64,000 bases of DNA from Desulfocucumis sp964643075. Its GTDB lineage: Bacteria > Bacillota > Desulfotomaculia > Desulfotomaculales > Desulfocucumaceae. This document shows positions 44,927-53,650 of this stretch, in pieces. The position numbers and the translations under genes were made by a program. The DNA lies in assembly GCA_964643075.1 (NCBI GenBank), contig CAZXQO010000024.1, positions 5,574-69,573 of the forward strand, given 5' to 3'. How positions within the stretch are numbered: position 1 is the first letter of the stretch; every line of letters starts with the position of its first letter. The notes under the pieces were generated by a model, which saw nothing but the letters and a program-made list of their open reading frames with translations, did not search any database and was not told the origin of the DNA.

Positions 44927-45555
44927 CCTTTATCTTGGTGGTCTTTAGTAAATACCATCCACAGGCCGGCCTCGTCCCTGTTTACGGTGAATTCCGGTAT
45001 GCCCGCGGCCCGCAGTATTTCTTTGAAATTGGATACAGCGTTGGCCCCGGTTCTCTGATTGACTTTTTCCAGCCATTTATCGTCTCTTTTGAGCATCTCG
45101 GCGGTAATGCGCTTTTTTAGTTCCGCTGAGCCGAACCCGCCGCCTATATAGGCAATGCCTCCGGGGGCCAGTATTCTGTATATTTCTTTGTATGCCCCGG
45201 CTTTGTCTTCCCAGAAAAATACCGAGCCCCTGCTTACTGCCAGATCAACGGAATTATCCCGCAGGGGTATGTTTTGTACATCGCCGGGTAATGTTTTTAA
45301 TCTTGCCTCCAGTTTGTGTCCGGCAATGTTTTTTGCGGCAATAGCCAGCATATCCGTTGATTTATCAAATAGCAATACTGACAAATCAGTAAGTAGAGCC
45401 AGATTTATACCCAGATAGCCGCCGCCGCAGCCTATGTCGATACATGAGCCTCGTGTTTTTCCGGTATTGTTTTTTATCTGCTCCGCTATGAGCCGGTAAG
45501 CGGGGGCGAAAACGTTACGCGCTATTTCATCAAATTCCACGGCATTTATTTCCAT
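44911..45555 (-). CDS. Class I SAM-dependent methyltransferase in the Mo/W transport block
   Basis: 214 residues. SAM-binding motif I is CIDIGCGGGYLGINLAL, followed by acidic LLFDKSTDML, then VQNIPLRDNSVDLAVSRGSVFFWED, typical of the UbiE/Methyltransf_11 group. ATG 45555 has GAGGTG upstream. It lies between the second molybdate-type transporter and the FecBCD-type transporter and overlaps the latter, which suggests that it modifies the imported ligand or a metal chelator. Substrate unknown. Confidence 0.8.
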   Translation of the reverse strand: MEINAVEFDEIARNVFAPAYRLIAEQIKNNTGKTRGSCIDIGCGGGYLGINLALLTDLSVLLFDKSTDMLAIAAKNIAGHKLEARLKTLPGDVQNIPLRDNSVDLAVSRGSVFFWEDKAGAYKEIYRILAPGGIAYIGGGFGSAELKKRITAEMLKRDDKWLEKVNQRTGANAVSNFKEILRAAGIPEFTVNRDEAGLWMVFTKDHQDKGCRTE

Positions 45556-45635
45556 AAGTACACCTCGTGCATAAAATTTTACCAGTGTAATTGATGTGAT
45601 AAAGACATAATCCTGAAATGGCAGTACGCACAGGC

Positions 45636-46748
45636 TCACGAGAGCGGCATTCTGTTATCTGGAATAATGTGGAGATTTTCCGGACTTACTGAAAGATGTA
45701 CCGTCTCGCCTTTTAATATCTGTAGTTCCCGCCACTCGGCCAGGGACAGACTGGCCTGCCATCTGCCGCTTCCTGCGCAGTAAACATCTACATGGGTCCT
45801 GTTCATGGCTATTTGGCTGACAGAAGCCGTCCAGCTGTTGGGGGCGGGGTCTTCCGGGCTGCGGGACAGGCGTATGTTGCCGGCCCGGATGAGCAGGGTT
45901 GACATTGTTTCGCCGTGACTGTTCCGGTTTTTTGCGCCATTGTCCGGAGGAAGCGGCCCCAGTAATAATTGCCCGTTATTTTGTTTGAACCAGCTTGTGC
46001 CGTTACGGAAAAGTATCGTTCCTGAAACCAGGTTTTCTCCCTGCAGGAATCTGGCAACAAATTCGGTTGCCGGGTGGAAGAAAACATCCAGGGGGCTGCC
46101 CGACTGCTCAATTATTCCGTTTTGCAGCACGGCCATGTGGGTGCCGAGCTGCATTGCTTCCGAAAAATCATGGGTTACATGAATTATGCCCAGTCCTTCC
46201 GTAATATGTATTTCCCGCAACAGCTCCTGCATAGCGCTGCGGGTCCGGGGGTCCAGGGCGGAGAGTGGTTCATCCAACAACAGCAGGGGAGGGCGGGTTA
46301 AAATGGCCCTGGCCAGAGATGCCCGCTGCCTTTCGCCGCCGCTTAAGTGAGCCGGGTATCTGTCCAAAATGCCGGCAATGTTCATTGCTTCAACTAGTTG
46401 GTTCATGTGCCTGAGTACTTTGGGATCACCTGCCATGCCTCTGGCCCGGGCGCCAAACAATATGTTTTCTTTTACGGTTAAAAAGGGATAAAGTAAGCTG
46501 TCCTGGTAAGCAAAGCCGATGCGCCTCTGTTCCGGGGGCAGGCGGGTGATATCCCTGCCTTGCATCAATATTGATCCTTTTGCAGGGGTGTGATGGCCGG
46601 CAATGGTTTCCAGTAACAGTGTTTTGCCACACCCGGTGGGTCCCAGTATGATGGCGTAGTCATCCGGTTTCAAAGTAAATGCAATATTTTGTAGTGCAAA
46701 TTTGCCCACATATAATTGGAGTCCGCGGATTTTCAGTAAGTCGCTCAT
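45636..46748 (-). CDS. Molybdate/tungstate ABC transporter ATP-binding protein with TOBE domain
   Basis: 370 residues. Walker A GPTGCGKTL, signature LSGGERQRASLARAI, Walker B LLLLDEPLSALD, then from about residue 235 a C-terminal TOBE/Mop-like regulatory domain that binds oxyanion. This is the ModC/WtpC type. It overlaps the permease gene by 4 bp (ATGA). The TOBE domain can inhibit transport when molybdate is plentiful. Confidence 0.88.
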   Translation of the reverse strand: MSDLLKIRGLQLYVGKFALQNIAFTLKPDDYAIILGPTGCGKTLLLETIAGHHTPAKGSILMQGRDITRLPPEQRRIGFAYQDSLLYPFLTVKENILFGARARGMAGDPKVLRHMNQLVEAMNIAGILDRYPAHLSGGERQRASLARAILTRPPLLLLDEPLSALDPRTRSAMQELLREIHITEGLGIIHVTHDFSEAMQLGTHMAVLQNGIIEQSGSPLDVFFHPATEFVARFLQGENLVSGTILFRNGTSWFKQNNGQLLLGPLPPDNGAKNRNSHGETMSTLLIRAGNIRLSRSPEDPAPNSWTASVSQIAMNRTHVDVYCAGSGRWQASLSLAEWRELQILKGETVHLSVSPENLHIIPDNRMPLS

Positions 46749-47539
46749 AAGCGTACCTCTGTTTTGGATATTGTTTTGAAGAGGGCCAGTAGCAATAGAG
46801 CCATGAACAGCATTATAATTGACGTGGCCATGGCAAAACGGATATCGCCTATGGACATGTTTAAAAAAATAGCCACGGACAGGGTTTCCGTCTTCATCCG
46901 GATAATGCCTGCCAGCATGGCCGTGGCCCCGAATTCCCCCAGGGCCCTGGCCCAGGCCATGGTCAGCCCGCCTAAAAGGCCGCTTTTGGCCATGGGGACG
47001 GTTACTTTTAAAAATACCCTGGCCGGGGAATAGCCCAGGGTCCGGGCGATTTTTTCCAGCCGCGGGTCGATTGCGTCAAAGGCCTGCTTGAAGGTTTTTA
47101 CCGCAAAGGGGGTAGCAATAAACCATTGCGCCACTACGACGCCCCGGGTGGAGAAAACTATGTCCAGACCTAAGCGGGTCAATGTGTCGCCCAGTATAGG
47201 GCCGAACAGTATCAAAAGGGCCACCCCGCTTACCAGCGGCGGGAGCACAATGGGTACGTCAATTAACGTATCTACCAAAATTTTGCCGGTAAAATCGTGC
47301 CTGGACATTATGAATCCGCAGGGGATGGCCACCAGCCCCGCAAGCAGGGTGGCCAGTATTGTGGTCCAGAGAGTGAATACCATCGCGAAATGAAACTCGG
47401 GTTGCTGCAGGACATCCAGGAAAGTAGTCCACTTTCCGTATAAGAACAGGCCGCCTACAAGTATGAGCATAAATAGAGTGTTCAGTATTAAAACCAGCCG
47501 GAATACCCCGTGGAACAGGCCGGTGCGGTTGATGGACAT
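46745..47539 (-). CDS. Molybdate/tungstate ABC transporter permease (ModB/WtpB type)
   Basis: 264 residues with about six hydrophobic segments. DVPIVLPPLVSGVALL and the EAA loop TLGYSPARVFLKVTVPMAKSGLLGGLTMAWARALGEFGATAML match ModB/WtpB. ATG 47539 is 26 bp after the binding-protein gene. A longer in-frame start would overlap that gene. Works with the ATPase that overlaps its end. Confidence 0.87.
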   Translation of the reverse strand: MSINRTGLFHGVFRLVLILNTLFMLILVGGLFLYGKWTTFLDVLQQPEFHFAMVFTLWTTILATLLAGLVAIPCGFIMSRHDFTGKILVDTLIDVPIVLPPLVSGVALLILFGPILGDTLTRLGLDIVFSTRGVVVAQWFIATPFAVKTFKQAFDAIDPRLEKIARTLGYSPARVFLKVTVPMAKSGLLGGLTMAWARALGEFGATAMLAGIIRMKTETLSVAIFLNMSIGDIRFAMATSIIMLFMALLLLALFKTISKTEVRL

Positions 47540-47564
47540 TATTGTTGCATGCGGTATCAAATCT

Positions 47565-48365
47565 TTATATTTTGGTCTTAAAGCCATGTTTGGCAAAAAC
47601 AGCCGGTCCCTCTGTTTTGATAAATTCAAGGAAATTTTTGGCCTGTTCCGGCTGAGCTGAGAATGTAAGCATGGTGCAGGGGATTTCCTCCGCCATGTTT
47701 ACCGCTGGGTCTATTTCAATTACATCCAGTTTGTCCATGTTTTTATGTACGCTGCTGAGCTCGGTGATGCCGGCGTTTCCCTGCCCCATCATGAGCATTT
47801 CGGCAACTTTCATAGGTGTTTCAACGTAGGTCAAAATATTTTTTTCCACCTGTTTGGTGATGTCCAGCTTGGTGAATATTTTAAATGCTGTTTTGCCCAT
47901 GGCGGTGGCTTCTTTATCCGGCATGATTATTTTTACACCCGGCTTGGCCAGATCCTGAATCTTGGTGATGTGGGCCGGGTTGTTCTTCGGTGTTATTATT
48001 GCCGGGGTATGGTAGGCTATGGGCCCCACCATTTCGCCCAACTGGCCGGCCTCTTTGGCCTTTTGCACGTAGGGCATGCTCCCGGGCATGAATATGTCAC
48101 CTTTCTTCGCGGTTTCCATCTGGTTAAGTAATGCCCCGGAGTTGTTAAAGGATATTTCCACTTTAACGCCGGTTTTTTGTTCGTATAGCTGCGCGATTTC
48201 GCTGAAGGGTTCTTTCAGGCCGGCCCCTACGTAAGCGAATAACTGTGTTTTTTCAGCAGCCGGTTTATTTGACTGGTCTTTTGTTCCTTCCTGCGCTGTC
48301 TGGGAGGCTTTGCTGCACCCTGCCAGCAGCGAAATTACAAAAGAAATTATAAGCAATGTTTTCAT
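47565..48365 (-). CDS. Molybdate/tungstate-binding lipoprotein (ModA/WtpA type)
   Basis: 266 residues from ATG 48365. Signal peptide with lipobox LAGC at about residues 14-17. QLFAYVGAGLKEPFSEIAQLYEQKTGVKVEISFNNSGALLNQME is the ModA/WtpA N-lobe (seen as YVGAGLKEPF and NNSGALLNQ). It binds molybdate or tungstate for the permease encoded next. It is distinct from the ModA at 49940, so two oxyanion systems stand side by side. Confidence 0.87.
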   Translation of the reverse strand: MKTLLIISFVISLLAGCSKASQTAQEGTKDQSNKPAAEKTQLFAYVGAGLKEPFSEIAQLYEQKTGVKVEISFNNSGALLNQMETAKKGDIFMPGSMPYVQKAKEAGQLGEMVGPIAYHTPAIITPKNNPAHITKIQDLAKPGVKIIMPDKEATAMGKTAFKIFTKLDITKQVEKNILTYVETPMKVAEMLMMGQGNAGITELSSVHKNMDKLDVIEIDPAVNMAEEIPCTMLTFSAQPEQAKNFLEFIKTEGPAVFAKHGFKTKI

Positions 48366-48569
48366 GTTTTTAACTGTTCTATCAGACAAAATAGTCATCT
48401 CCCGTACAGTATTTTAAGACAGACCCCCATGCGGTGATAAAGTTCATGTGTTCATTAAAAATATGCAAAGAATTAGCTTGTGCGATTTAATGGTCACTCT
48501 AGCAATGCGGCAGCGGTGATAAAATCTGCTAATAACAGTATGTTTTATTCATCTGGAAGGAGTGTTCTG

Positions 48570-49241
48570 TCAACAGGATATTGTTTGCAGTGCCATGTCC
48601 CTGGAGCAGCCCTTTTCCAGGGATATTATTCTGTCGCCCAGGAATTCTGCGTCCTCCTCGTCGTGGGTGACCAGCACAAATGGTATCCGCCACTGCCGGT
48701 GCAGCTTTTTTATCTCTTGCCTCAGGGTATCCTTTATATTTTTGTCCAGTGCGCTGAAGGGTTCATCCAGTAACAGCAATTGGGGCTGAACGGCCAGTGC
48801 CCTAACCAGGGCTACTCGCTGTTTCTCCCCGCCGGAGAGCTGGCGGGGATATCGGTCTTTCAGGTGTCCCACGCCGAATGAGTCCAGCAATTCCAGGGGG
48901 GCCTTCGCAGGGAGGCTGCTGTTGCCGGTCTGTTTGCATTTCAGGCCGTACATTATGTTTTTCTGTACGGTAAGGTGGGGGAAAAGGGCATAGTCCTGAA
49001 AAAGGTAGCCCACGTTTCTGAACCTCGTGTTTACGTTAATCCTGTCCTCCGAAGAGTACAGAACGGTGTCGTCCAGTTTGATTAATCCCCCGGTGGGATT
49101 GGACAGGCCGGCCAGGCAGTGCAGAATAGTGGTCTTGCCGGCTCCGGAGGGACCCCAGAGCACCAGTATTTCGGTGTCGAGGCCAATCTGTATATCCAGG
49201 TTAAAGTGCCATAATTTTTTAGTAAATTTTGCTTCCAACAT
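48570..49241 (-). CDS. modC: Molybdate ABC transporter ATP-binding protein ModC, without TOBE domain
   Basis: 223 residues. Walker A GPSGAGKTT, signature LSGGEKQRVALVRAL, Walker B LLLLDEPFSALD, H-loop VTHDEED. The protein ends right after the ATPase domain, so it lacks the regulatory TOBE domain of classical ModC. It may depend on Mop or act without feedback. It follows modB by 15 bp. Confidence 0.85.
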   Translation of the reverse strand: MLEAKFTKKLWHFNLDIQIGLDTEILVLWGPSGAGKTTILHCLAGLSNPTGGLIKLDDTVLYSSEDRINVNTRFRNVGYLFQDYALFPHLTVQKNIMYGLKCKQTGNSSLPAKAPLELLDSFGVGHLKDRYPRQLSGGEKQRVALVRALAVQPQLLLLDEPFSALDKNIKDTLRQEIKKLHRQWRIPFVLVTHDEEDAEFLGDRIISLEKGCSRDMALQTISC

Positions 49242-49256
49242 AAAATCACCGGCTTT

Positions 49257-49928
49257 TTAATAGTTTTGGCGTTTGGCCCACCTGTTGACCCAGAAAATAA
49301 CCAGAAAACTGAACACTGTGATAATCGCTACCAGAGTTCTGGCCGTAACGTTGTCTCCTGCGTCCACCGCGAAGTATATTGCCAGCGGCACGGTTTGGGT
49401 TTGGCCTGGGATATTCCCTGCCACCATCAGGGTTGCTCCAAATTCACCCAGCGCCCTGGCAAAGGACAGCACCAGTCCCGCAATGATGCCCGGCCAGGCC
49501 AGGGGCAGGGTGATGGTGAAAAATATTCTTATTTCGCCGGCGCCAAGGGTTCGGGCAGCTTTCTCATAATTGATGTCTACGCTTTTAAAAGCCGCCTTGG
49601 CGCTCTGGTACATCAAGGGGAAGGATACCACCATAGAGGCCAGCGCCGCTGCCCACCAGGTGAATATTACGGATATTCCAATGTCTGAAAAAATTTTACC
49701 CAATGGGCCATTTTTGCCTATTATCACCAGCAGACCGTAGCCGATTACTGAAGGCGGCAAGACCAGTGGCAGTGTGATGGCCGACTCCAGCACATCCTTG
49801 CCGTGGAATTCCCGGCGGGCCAGGAGCCTGGCCACCGGGAGTCCGAAGACCGTGACGGCAATCAATGATATAAAAGCCACCCGTAACGAAAGCAGTACCG
49901 GAAACCAGTCGTTTATATGAAAATACAT
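49257..49928 (-). CDS. modB: Molybdate ABC transporter permease ModB
   Basis: 223 residues, about five to six hydrophobic segments. SAITLPLVLPPSVIGYGLLV and the EAA loop AARTLGAGEIRIFFTITLPLAWPGIIAGLVLSFARALGEFGATLMVAGNIPG are classic ModB sequences (seen as AARTLGAGEIRIF and RALGEFGATLM). 11 bp after modA, 15 bp before modC. Confidence 0.9.
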   Translation of the reverse strand: MYFHINDWFPVLLSLRVAFISLIAVTVFGLPVARLLARREFHGKDVLESAITLPLVLPPSVIGYGLLVIIGKNGPLGKIFSDIGISVIFTWWAAALASMVVSFPLMYQSAKAAFKSVDINYEKAARTLGAGEIRIFFTITLPLAWPGIIAGLVLSFARALGEFGATLMVAGNIPGQTQTVPLAIYFAVDAGDNVTARTLVAIITVFSFLVIFWVNRWAKRQNY

Positions 49929-49939
49929 GGTTGTTAATA

Positions 49940-50719
49940 CTACTTCTTTGGTATAAAGCCGTACTTTTGAAATACTTTGGCTGCTGCGTCGCTTTGCAGG
50001 AAGGCGGCAAAATCCTCGGTTTCCTTCTGGTGTTTGGTGCTTTTGATAAGGGCCATTGGATATACGATGGGTTTATACGAATCGGTTGGGGCGGCAGCAA
50101 CTATTTTGATATTTTTCCCGACCATGGCGTCGGACTTGTACACCATTCCGGCGTCCACATTGCCTGTTTCGACGTATTGAAGCACCTGGCGCACATTATT
50201 GGCCATAACCAGTTTTTGGGGCTGTATTTTATCCCATAGTTTTAAGTTTTGCAAAACTTCTTTGGCGTATTTTCCCGCCGGTACCGTTTCCGGGGTGCCG
50301 ATGCTTATTTTTTTCACGTCAGAGCTGGTTAAGTCGTCAAATCCCGTTAGTTTGCTGTCTTTTCCGGCTATCAACTCCATTTCATTGCTCAGAAGATTTA
50401 CCCGGGAAGTGTCTATAATCAGTCCTTTATCCGCCAGGGCATCCATTTGTTTTGTTCCGGCGGAAATAAACAAATCTGCTGGAGCTCCTTCTTCAATCTG
50501 TTTTTGCAGGGAGCCGGAAGAGGCGAAATTATAGTTTATTTCTACTCCGGGTTGTTGGTTCTGGTATATATCCTTTAACTTTACAGCCGCGTCCTGGAGA
50601 CTTGCCGCTGCGGATATGGTCAGCTTGACCTGTTCCGTTTTTGTCCCGCTGCTTCCGCAGCCGGCTATGACGGTAATAATGAATAGCATTATTCCTGCAA
50701 TGGTGAATATTTTTTTCAT
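49940..50719 (-). CDS. modA: Molybdate-binding lipoprotein ModA
   Basis: 259 residues. Signal peptide with lipobox IAGC (about residues 18-21). LTISAAASLQDAAVKLKDIYQ and INYNFASSGSLQKQIEEGAPADLFISA give the anion-binding loops of ModA, with Ser residues expected to hold molybdate; later VRQVLQYVETGNVDAGMVYKSDA. First large gene of the minus-strand block, preceded by a 55-aa peptide gene. Confidence 0.9.
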   Translation of the reverse strand: MKKIFTIAGIMLFIITVIAGCGSSGTKTEQVKLTISAAASLQDAAVKLKDIYQNQQPGVEINYNFASSGSLQKQIEEGAPADLFISAGTKQMDALADKGLIIDTSRVNLLSNEMELIAGKDSKLTGFDDLTSSDVKKISIGTPETVPAGKYAKEVLQNLKLWDKIQPQKLVMANNVRQVLQYVETGNVDAGMVYKSDAMVGKNIKIVAAAPTDSYKPIVYPMALIKSTKHQKETEDFAAFLQSDAAAKVFQKYGFIPKK

Positions 50720-50753
50720 AACTCAGCCTCCTCGTATAAGCCGGAAAATTTGT

Positions 50754-50921
50754 TCATAACAAAGCTTTTTCAAAATCGGAATTAATTTTTTCTGATTGCG
50801 GGTCACTGCTGCTGCCTTTTGGGTAAGGCAGCTTTCCCAGTAAGAAATACAATGTGAAGGACACTATGACAAGGGCAATAATGTTCATCAAAGCGCCGCT
50901 GATCAAAGTAAAAATGTTCAC
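50754..50921 (-). CDS. 55-residue single-helix membrane peptide upstream of modA
   Basis: GTG 50921 has GAGGAGGT just upstream. The peptide opens MNIFTLISGALMNIIALVIVSFTLYFLL, one clear membrane helix, and then has a polar tail KGSSSDPQSEK. It ends 35 bp before modA on the same strand, so it is likely co-transcribed. Possible roles are a small transporter subunit or regulator; I recognise no family. Confidence 0.6.
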   Translation of the reverse strand: MNIFTLISGALMNIIALVIVSFTLYFLLGKLPYPKGSSSDPQSEKINSDFEKALL

Positions 50922-51105
50922 ACCTCCTCTGTTGCAGCTTATACTATAAATGCCCGGACTTATGGAATTGAAGTCAGGGCATCGTTGACCGGTTTATTTA
51001 ATTGTGGACATTAAATAGACGTGATTAAAGCGGGACAACTGATTAAACTGTTTTTTCCTGTTTATTATCTCCGTCCAGGCTCTCTTCATTGAGACTACAT
51101 AATGG

Positions 51106-51143
51106 AACATGACATAACGTAACATAACATGACAAAACGTAAC
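51106..51143. promoter_or_regulatory. Tandem 18-bp direct repeats, candidate operator for the Mo/W regulator
   Basis: AACATGACATAACGTAAC at 51106 and AACATGACAAAACGTAAC at 51126 are identical but for one base, and are spaced by 20 bp, two helical turns. They lie in the divergent promoter region between the modA block (minus) and the HTH-PBP regulator gene (plus), where an autoregulated operator would be expected. Confidence 0.6.
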
Positions 51144-51202
51144 TATGCTAATTATATTAAATTATGTTAAAATTAATGTCAATATATTTCGGAGGGAATT
51201 TT

Positions 51203-52168
51203 GTGAAAGAAGATATTTCCCTGACCCCTGAAGAAGTGGCAGGCATTTTAAAAATCGCCAAAAATACTGTTTACGAATTAATCAAGCGGGGTGAACTTCC
51301 CGCTTACCGGGTGGGCAGAAAAATTCGCATTGATCTTGGAGATGTGGAGGCCTATAAAAAACAGGGCAAAAAATATGAAATTCCCATCGAGGAAGCCGGA
51401 TCGTGCAGGAATCTTCCTCTGCAAGGGAAGCCGTCGCCGGCAGGGGAGACCTTGCGCCATACCGGGGAACTGGTAATCTGCGGGCAGGATGTTTTGCTGG
51501 ACATACTTACCCGCCACCTGGACCGTCATCCCCGGGGGACCCACGCCTTCCGCCACCATGTGGGCAGTTTCGCCGGGCTGCAGGCCCTGTACCAGGGCAA
51601 GGCACAGCTGGCGGCAATCCACCTTTGGGACGGGGATGCGGGAAAATACAATATACCCTATGTACGCCACATGCTGCCCGGCGTACCCACGGTCATTATC
51701 CACCTGGCCTGCCGGATGCAGGGTTTCTACGTGGCGGGAGGCAATCCCAAAAATATAAAGGTCTGGCGTGATCTGATCCGGCCGGACGTGCGTATCATAA
51801 ACCGGGAAAAGGGCTGCGGCACCCGGGTTTTGCTTGATGAGCACCTGCGCCTGCAGGGATTGGACAGGAGATTAATCAACGGCTATGAGATGGAGGAATA
51901 TTCCCATTTGGGTGTTGCCAGCGCCGTGGCCAGGGGGGAGGCCGATGTGGGCCTGGGCAGCGAGAAGGCTTCCATGCAGGTCCGGGGTATTGAGTTTATT
52001 CCATTGCAGAAAGAACGGTATGAACTGGTCATAAAACAGGAAGATCTGGACAGGCCGGAATTCCGGGCTGTCATTGAAATACTGCAGTCTGATGATTTTA
52101 AAGCTGAACTCCGGGGACTGGGGGATTATGATTTGTCCGAGACAGGGAGGATTGTGGCCGAGATCTAG
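51203..52168 (+). CDS. HTH (excisionase-type) regulator with periplasmic-binding-protein-like domain
   Basis: 321 residues from GTG 51203 (GGAGGG upstream). The N-terminus LTPEEVAGILKIAKNTVYELIKRGELPAYRVGRKIRIDLGDVEAY is a MerR/excisionase-like winged helix. From about residue 90 a PBP-like domain (PF12727 type) shows GSFAGLQALYQGKAQLAAIHLWDG and INREKGCGTRVLLDEHL. This architecture is known for molybdate/tungstate-responsive regulators that replace ModE. It is divergent from modA, with tandem repeats between, so it probably controls the whole block. Confidence 0.85.
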   Translation: MKEDISLTPEEVAGILKIAKNTVYELIKRGELPAYRVGRKIRIDLGDVEAYKKQGKKYEIPIEEAGSCRNLPLQGKPSPAGETLRHTGELVICGQDVLLDILTRHLDRHPRGTHAFRHHVGSFAGLQALYQGKAQLAAIHLWDGDAGKYNIPYVRHMLPGVPTVIIHLACRMQGFYVAGGNPKNIKVWRDLIRPDVRIINREKGCGTRVLLDEHLRLQGLDRRLINGYEMEEYSHLGVASAVARGEADVGLGSEKASMQVRGIEFIPLQKERYELVIKQEDLDRPEFRAVIEILQSDDFKAELRGLGDYDLSETGRIVAEI

Positions 52169-52179
52169 CCATAGTCGAT

Positions 52180-53043
52180 TCAAAGCACAGGTATATATAG
52201 TTCCCCGGTTTCCAGGGAATCCTTATTACGTAATATAAAACAATCAAAACCGACATTATTGGGAGTGAATTTAAGTCCGGATACACTGAGCCATTTTTTA
52301 AAATCTTTAGCTACCGTAGGAAATATTAATAACATAAACCCCGAGTACTTGAATATAGCGTACTTGGATCCGGGGATAGTCCTCTCTATTAACCCCGACC
52401 GGTCTCCTGAATGCTCCTCTGCGTCTATACCGTAGAAAACAAAGATTTTGGACGGGTCGCTGCCGTTACTGCTGATGATGCCAAAAAACCGCCCGGCACT
52501 GCCCTGGTAGATATATTCCTCCATAAAATGGAGGATCTTGCCTAGCAGATCTTCCATTTCGCATGAGCACTCCGTATTGACGGAGGCTTCCTTCCCCAAC
52601 AGTTTTATTTCTTTAATCTCCCGGCAGCAGTGATCAACGACAAGAGTATTATTTTTATTTCTGAAGTCCCGCTCAATGATATCAATCCTTTCCGTTAATG
52701 GAACAGAAATTTTTTCTTTCCTGTAGCGGCTTGGTGTAATGTTGAACATTTTTTGAAAGTCCCGGGTGAACTGTTCATGGGAATTAAAACCATACTGGAA
52801 GGCAATGTCCATCACATTGCAGTCCGTATATTTCAAGGCAACGGCAGCCTCGGAAAGCTTTCGCCCCAGAACATATGATTTCACGGTCTGATCGGTGACC
52901 GCCCGGAAGAGGCGATAGAAATGCGTGGGAGAAATGTGATGCCGGAACGCCAGTTCCTCCAGGGATAGCTTCCGGTGCAAATTGGACTCGATATATTGTA
53001 ATGTGTCATTGACTATTTCAATATAATTCATGAATTCCCTCAC
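52180..53043 (-). CDS. AraC-family regulator with GyrI-like effector domain, copy 1
   Basis: 287 residues. Two HTH units within about residues 8-110 (LSLEELAFRHHISPTHFYRLFRA, then VMDIAFQYGFNSHEQFTRDFQKMFNITPSRYRK). The remainder is a GyrI-like ligand-binding domain (LLGKEASV, YGIDAEEHSGDRSGLIERTIPGSKYAIFKYSGF). It is intact and most similar to copies 2 and 3 at 58.7 and 62.7 kb. It converges on the Mo/W regulator and is divergent from a C_GCAxxG gene at 53243, whose promoter it may control. Ligand unknown. Confidence 0.88.
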   Translation of the reverse strand: MREFMNYIEIVNDTLQYIESNLHRKLSLEELAFRHHISPTHFYRLFRAVTDQTVKSYVLGRKLSEAAVALKYTDCNVMDIAFQYGFNSHEQFTRDFQKMFNITPSRYRKEKISVPLTERIDIIERDFRNKNNTLVVDHCCREIKEIKLLGKEASVNTECSCEMEDLLGKILHFMEEYIYQGSAGRFFGIISSNGSDPSKIFVFYGIDAEEHSGDRSGLIERTIPGSKYAIFKYSGFMLLIFPTVAKDFKKWLSVSGLKFTPNNVGFDCFILRNKDSLETGELYIPVL

Positions 53044-53242
53044 CAGATAACGAGGCAGAGCTTTATGTTGTATCTATATATTACCAAGTAGAGCTGATAA
53101 TTCCTGCTGTTTATTTAAAAATATTTGCATATTTCAAAAAAATACAACAAATAACGAAAAACAAACCAAGCAAAAAGTTAACCAAACCGGCTCATGAAGA
53201 GCCGAAACTGGTCGGCTGCGTTTTAATAAGGGGGCATTCCGA

Positions 53243-53650
53243 ATGAATAGTTTCGATAAAGCGATTATGATGTTAAAGGATGGTGGTTTCTCATGCAGCC
53301 AAGCTGTCGTTGCTACCCTGGGCGAACAAGTTGGTGTTGAACGTAAACAAGCCCTAAGATTGGCTGCCGGATTTGGTGGAGGTATAGCTTTACAAGGTGA
53401 TATTTGCGGAATTGTTAGTGGGGCTATTATGGCAATTGGATTAAAATATGGTAATGATGAGACTTCTAAAGATGGTCGCAAAAAAGTCTTTTTTCTTGCT
53501 CAACAATTAATTGAAAGAATAAAAGCTAAACATGGTTGTTATGCACCTTTTATCGCCCTCATTACTACTCCTTATGTACCGACAAAAACCACATTGTTCC
53601 CTGCTTTTTGTTGTCATAATATAATTTCCATCATGATTGATATACTTTAG
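53243..53650 (+). pseudogene. C_GCAxxG_C_C-family redox protein, 3' end replaced
   Basis: FSCSQAVVATLGEQVGVERKQALRLAAGFGGGIALQGDICGIVSGAIMAIGLKYG is the family N-terminal two-thirds (FSCSQAV, AGFGGG and CGIVSGA motifs). The expected C-terminal Cys motif after KHG is missing. From about 53540 the frame runs antisense through a broken PocR gene, giving an unrelated tail. So the gene was cut by a deletion or recombination. A second, more decayed copy lies beside AraC copy 2. Confidence 0.7.
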
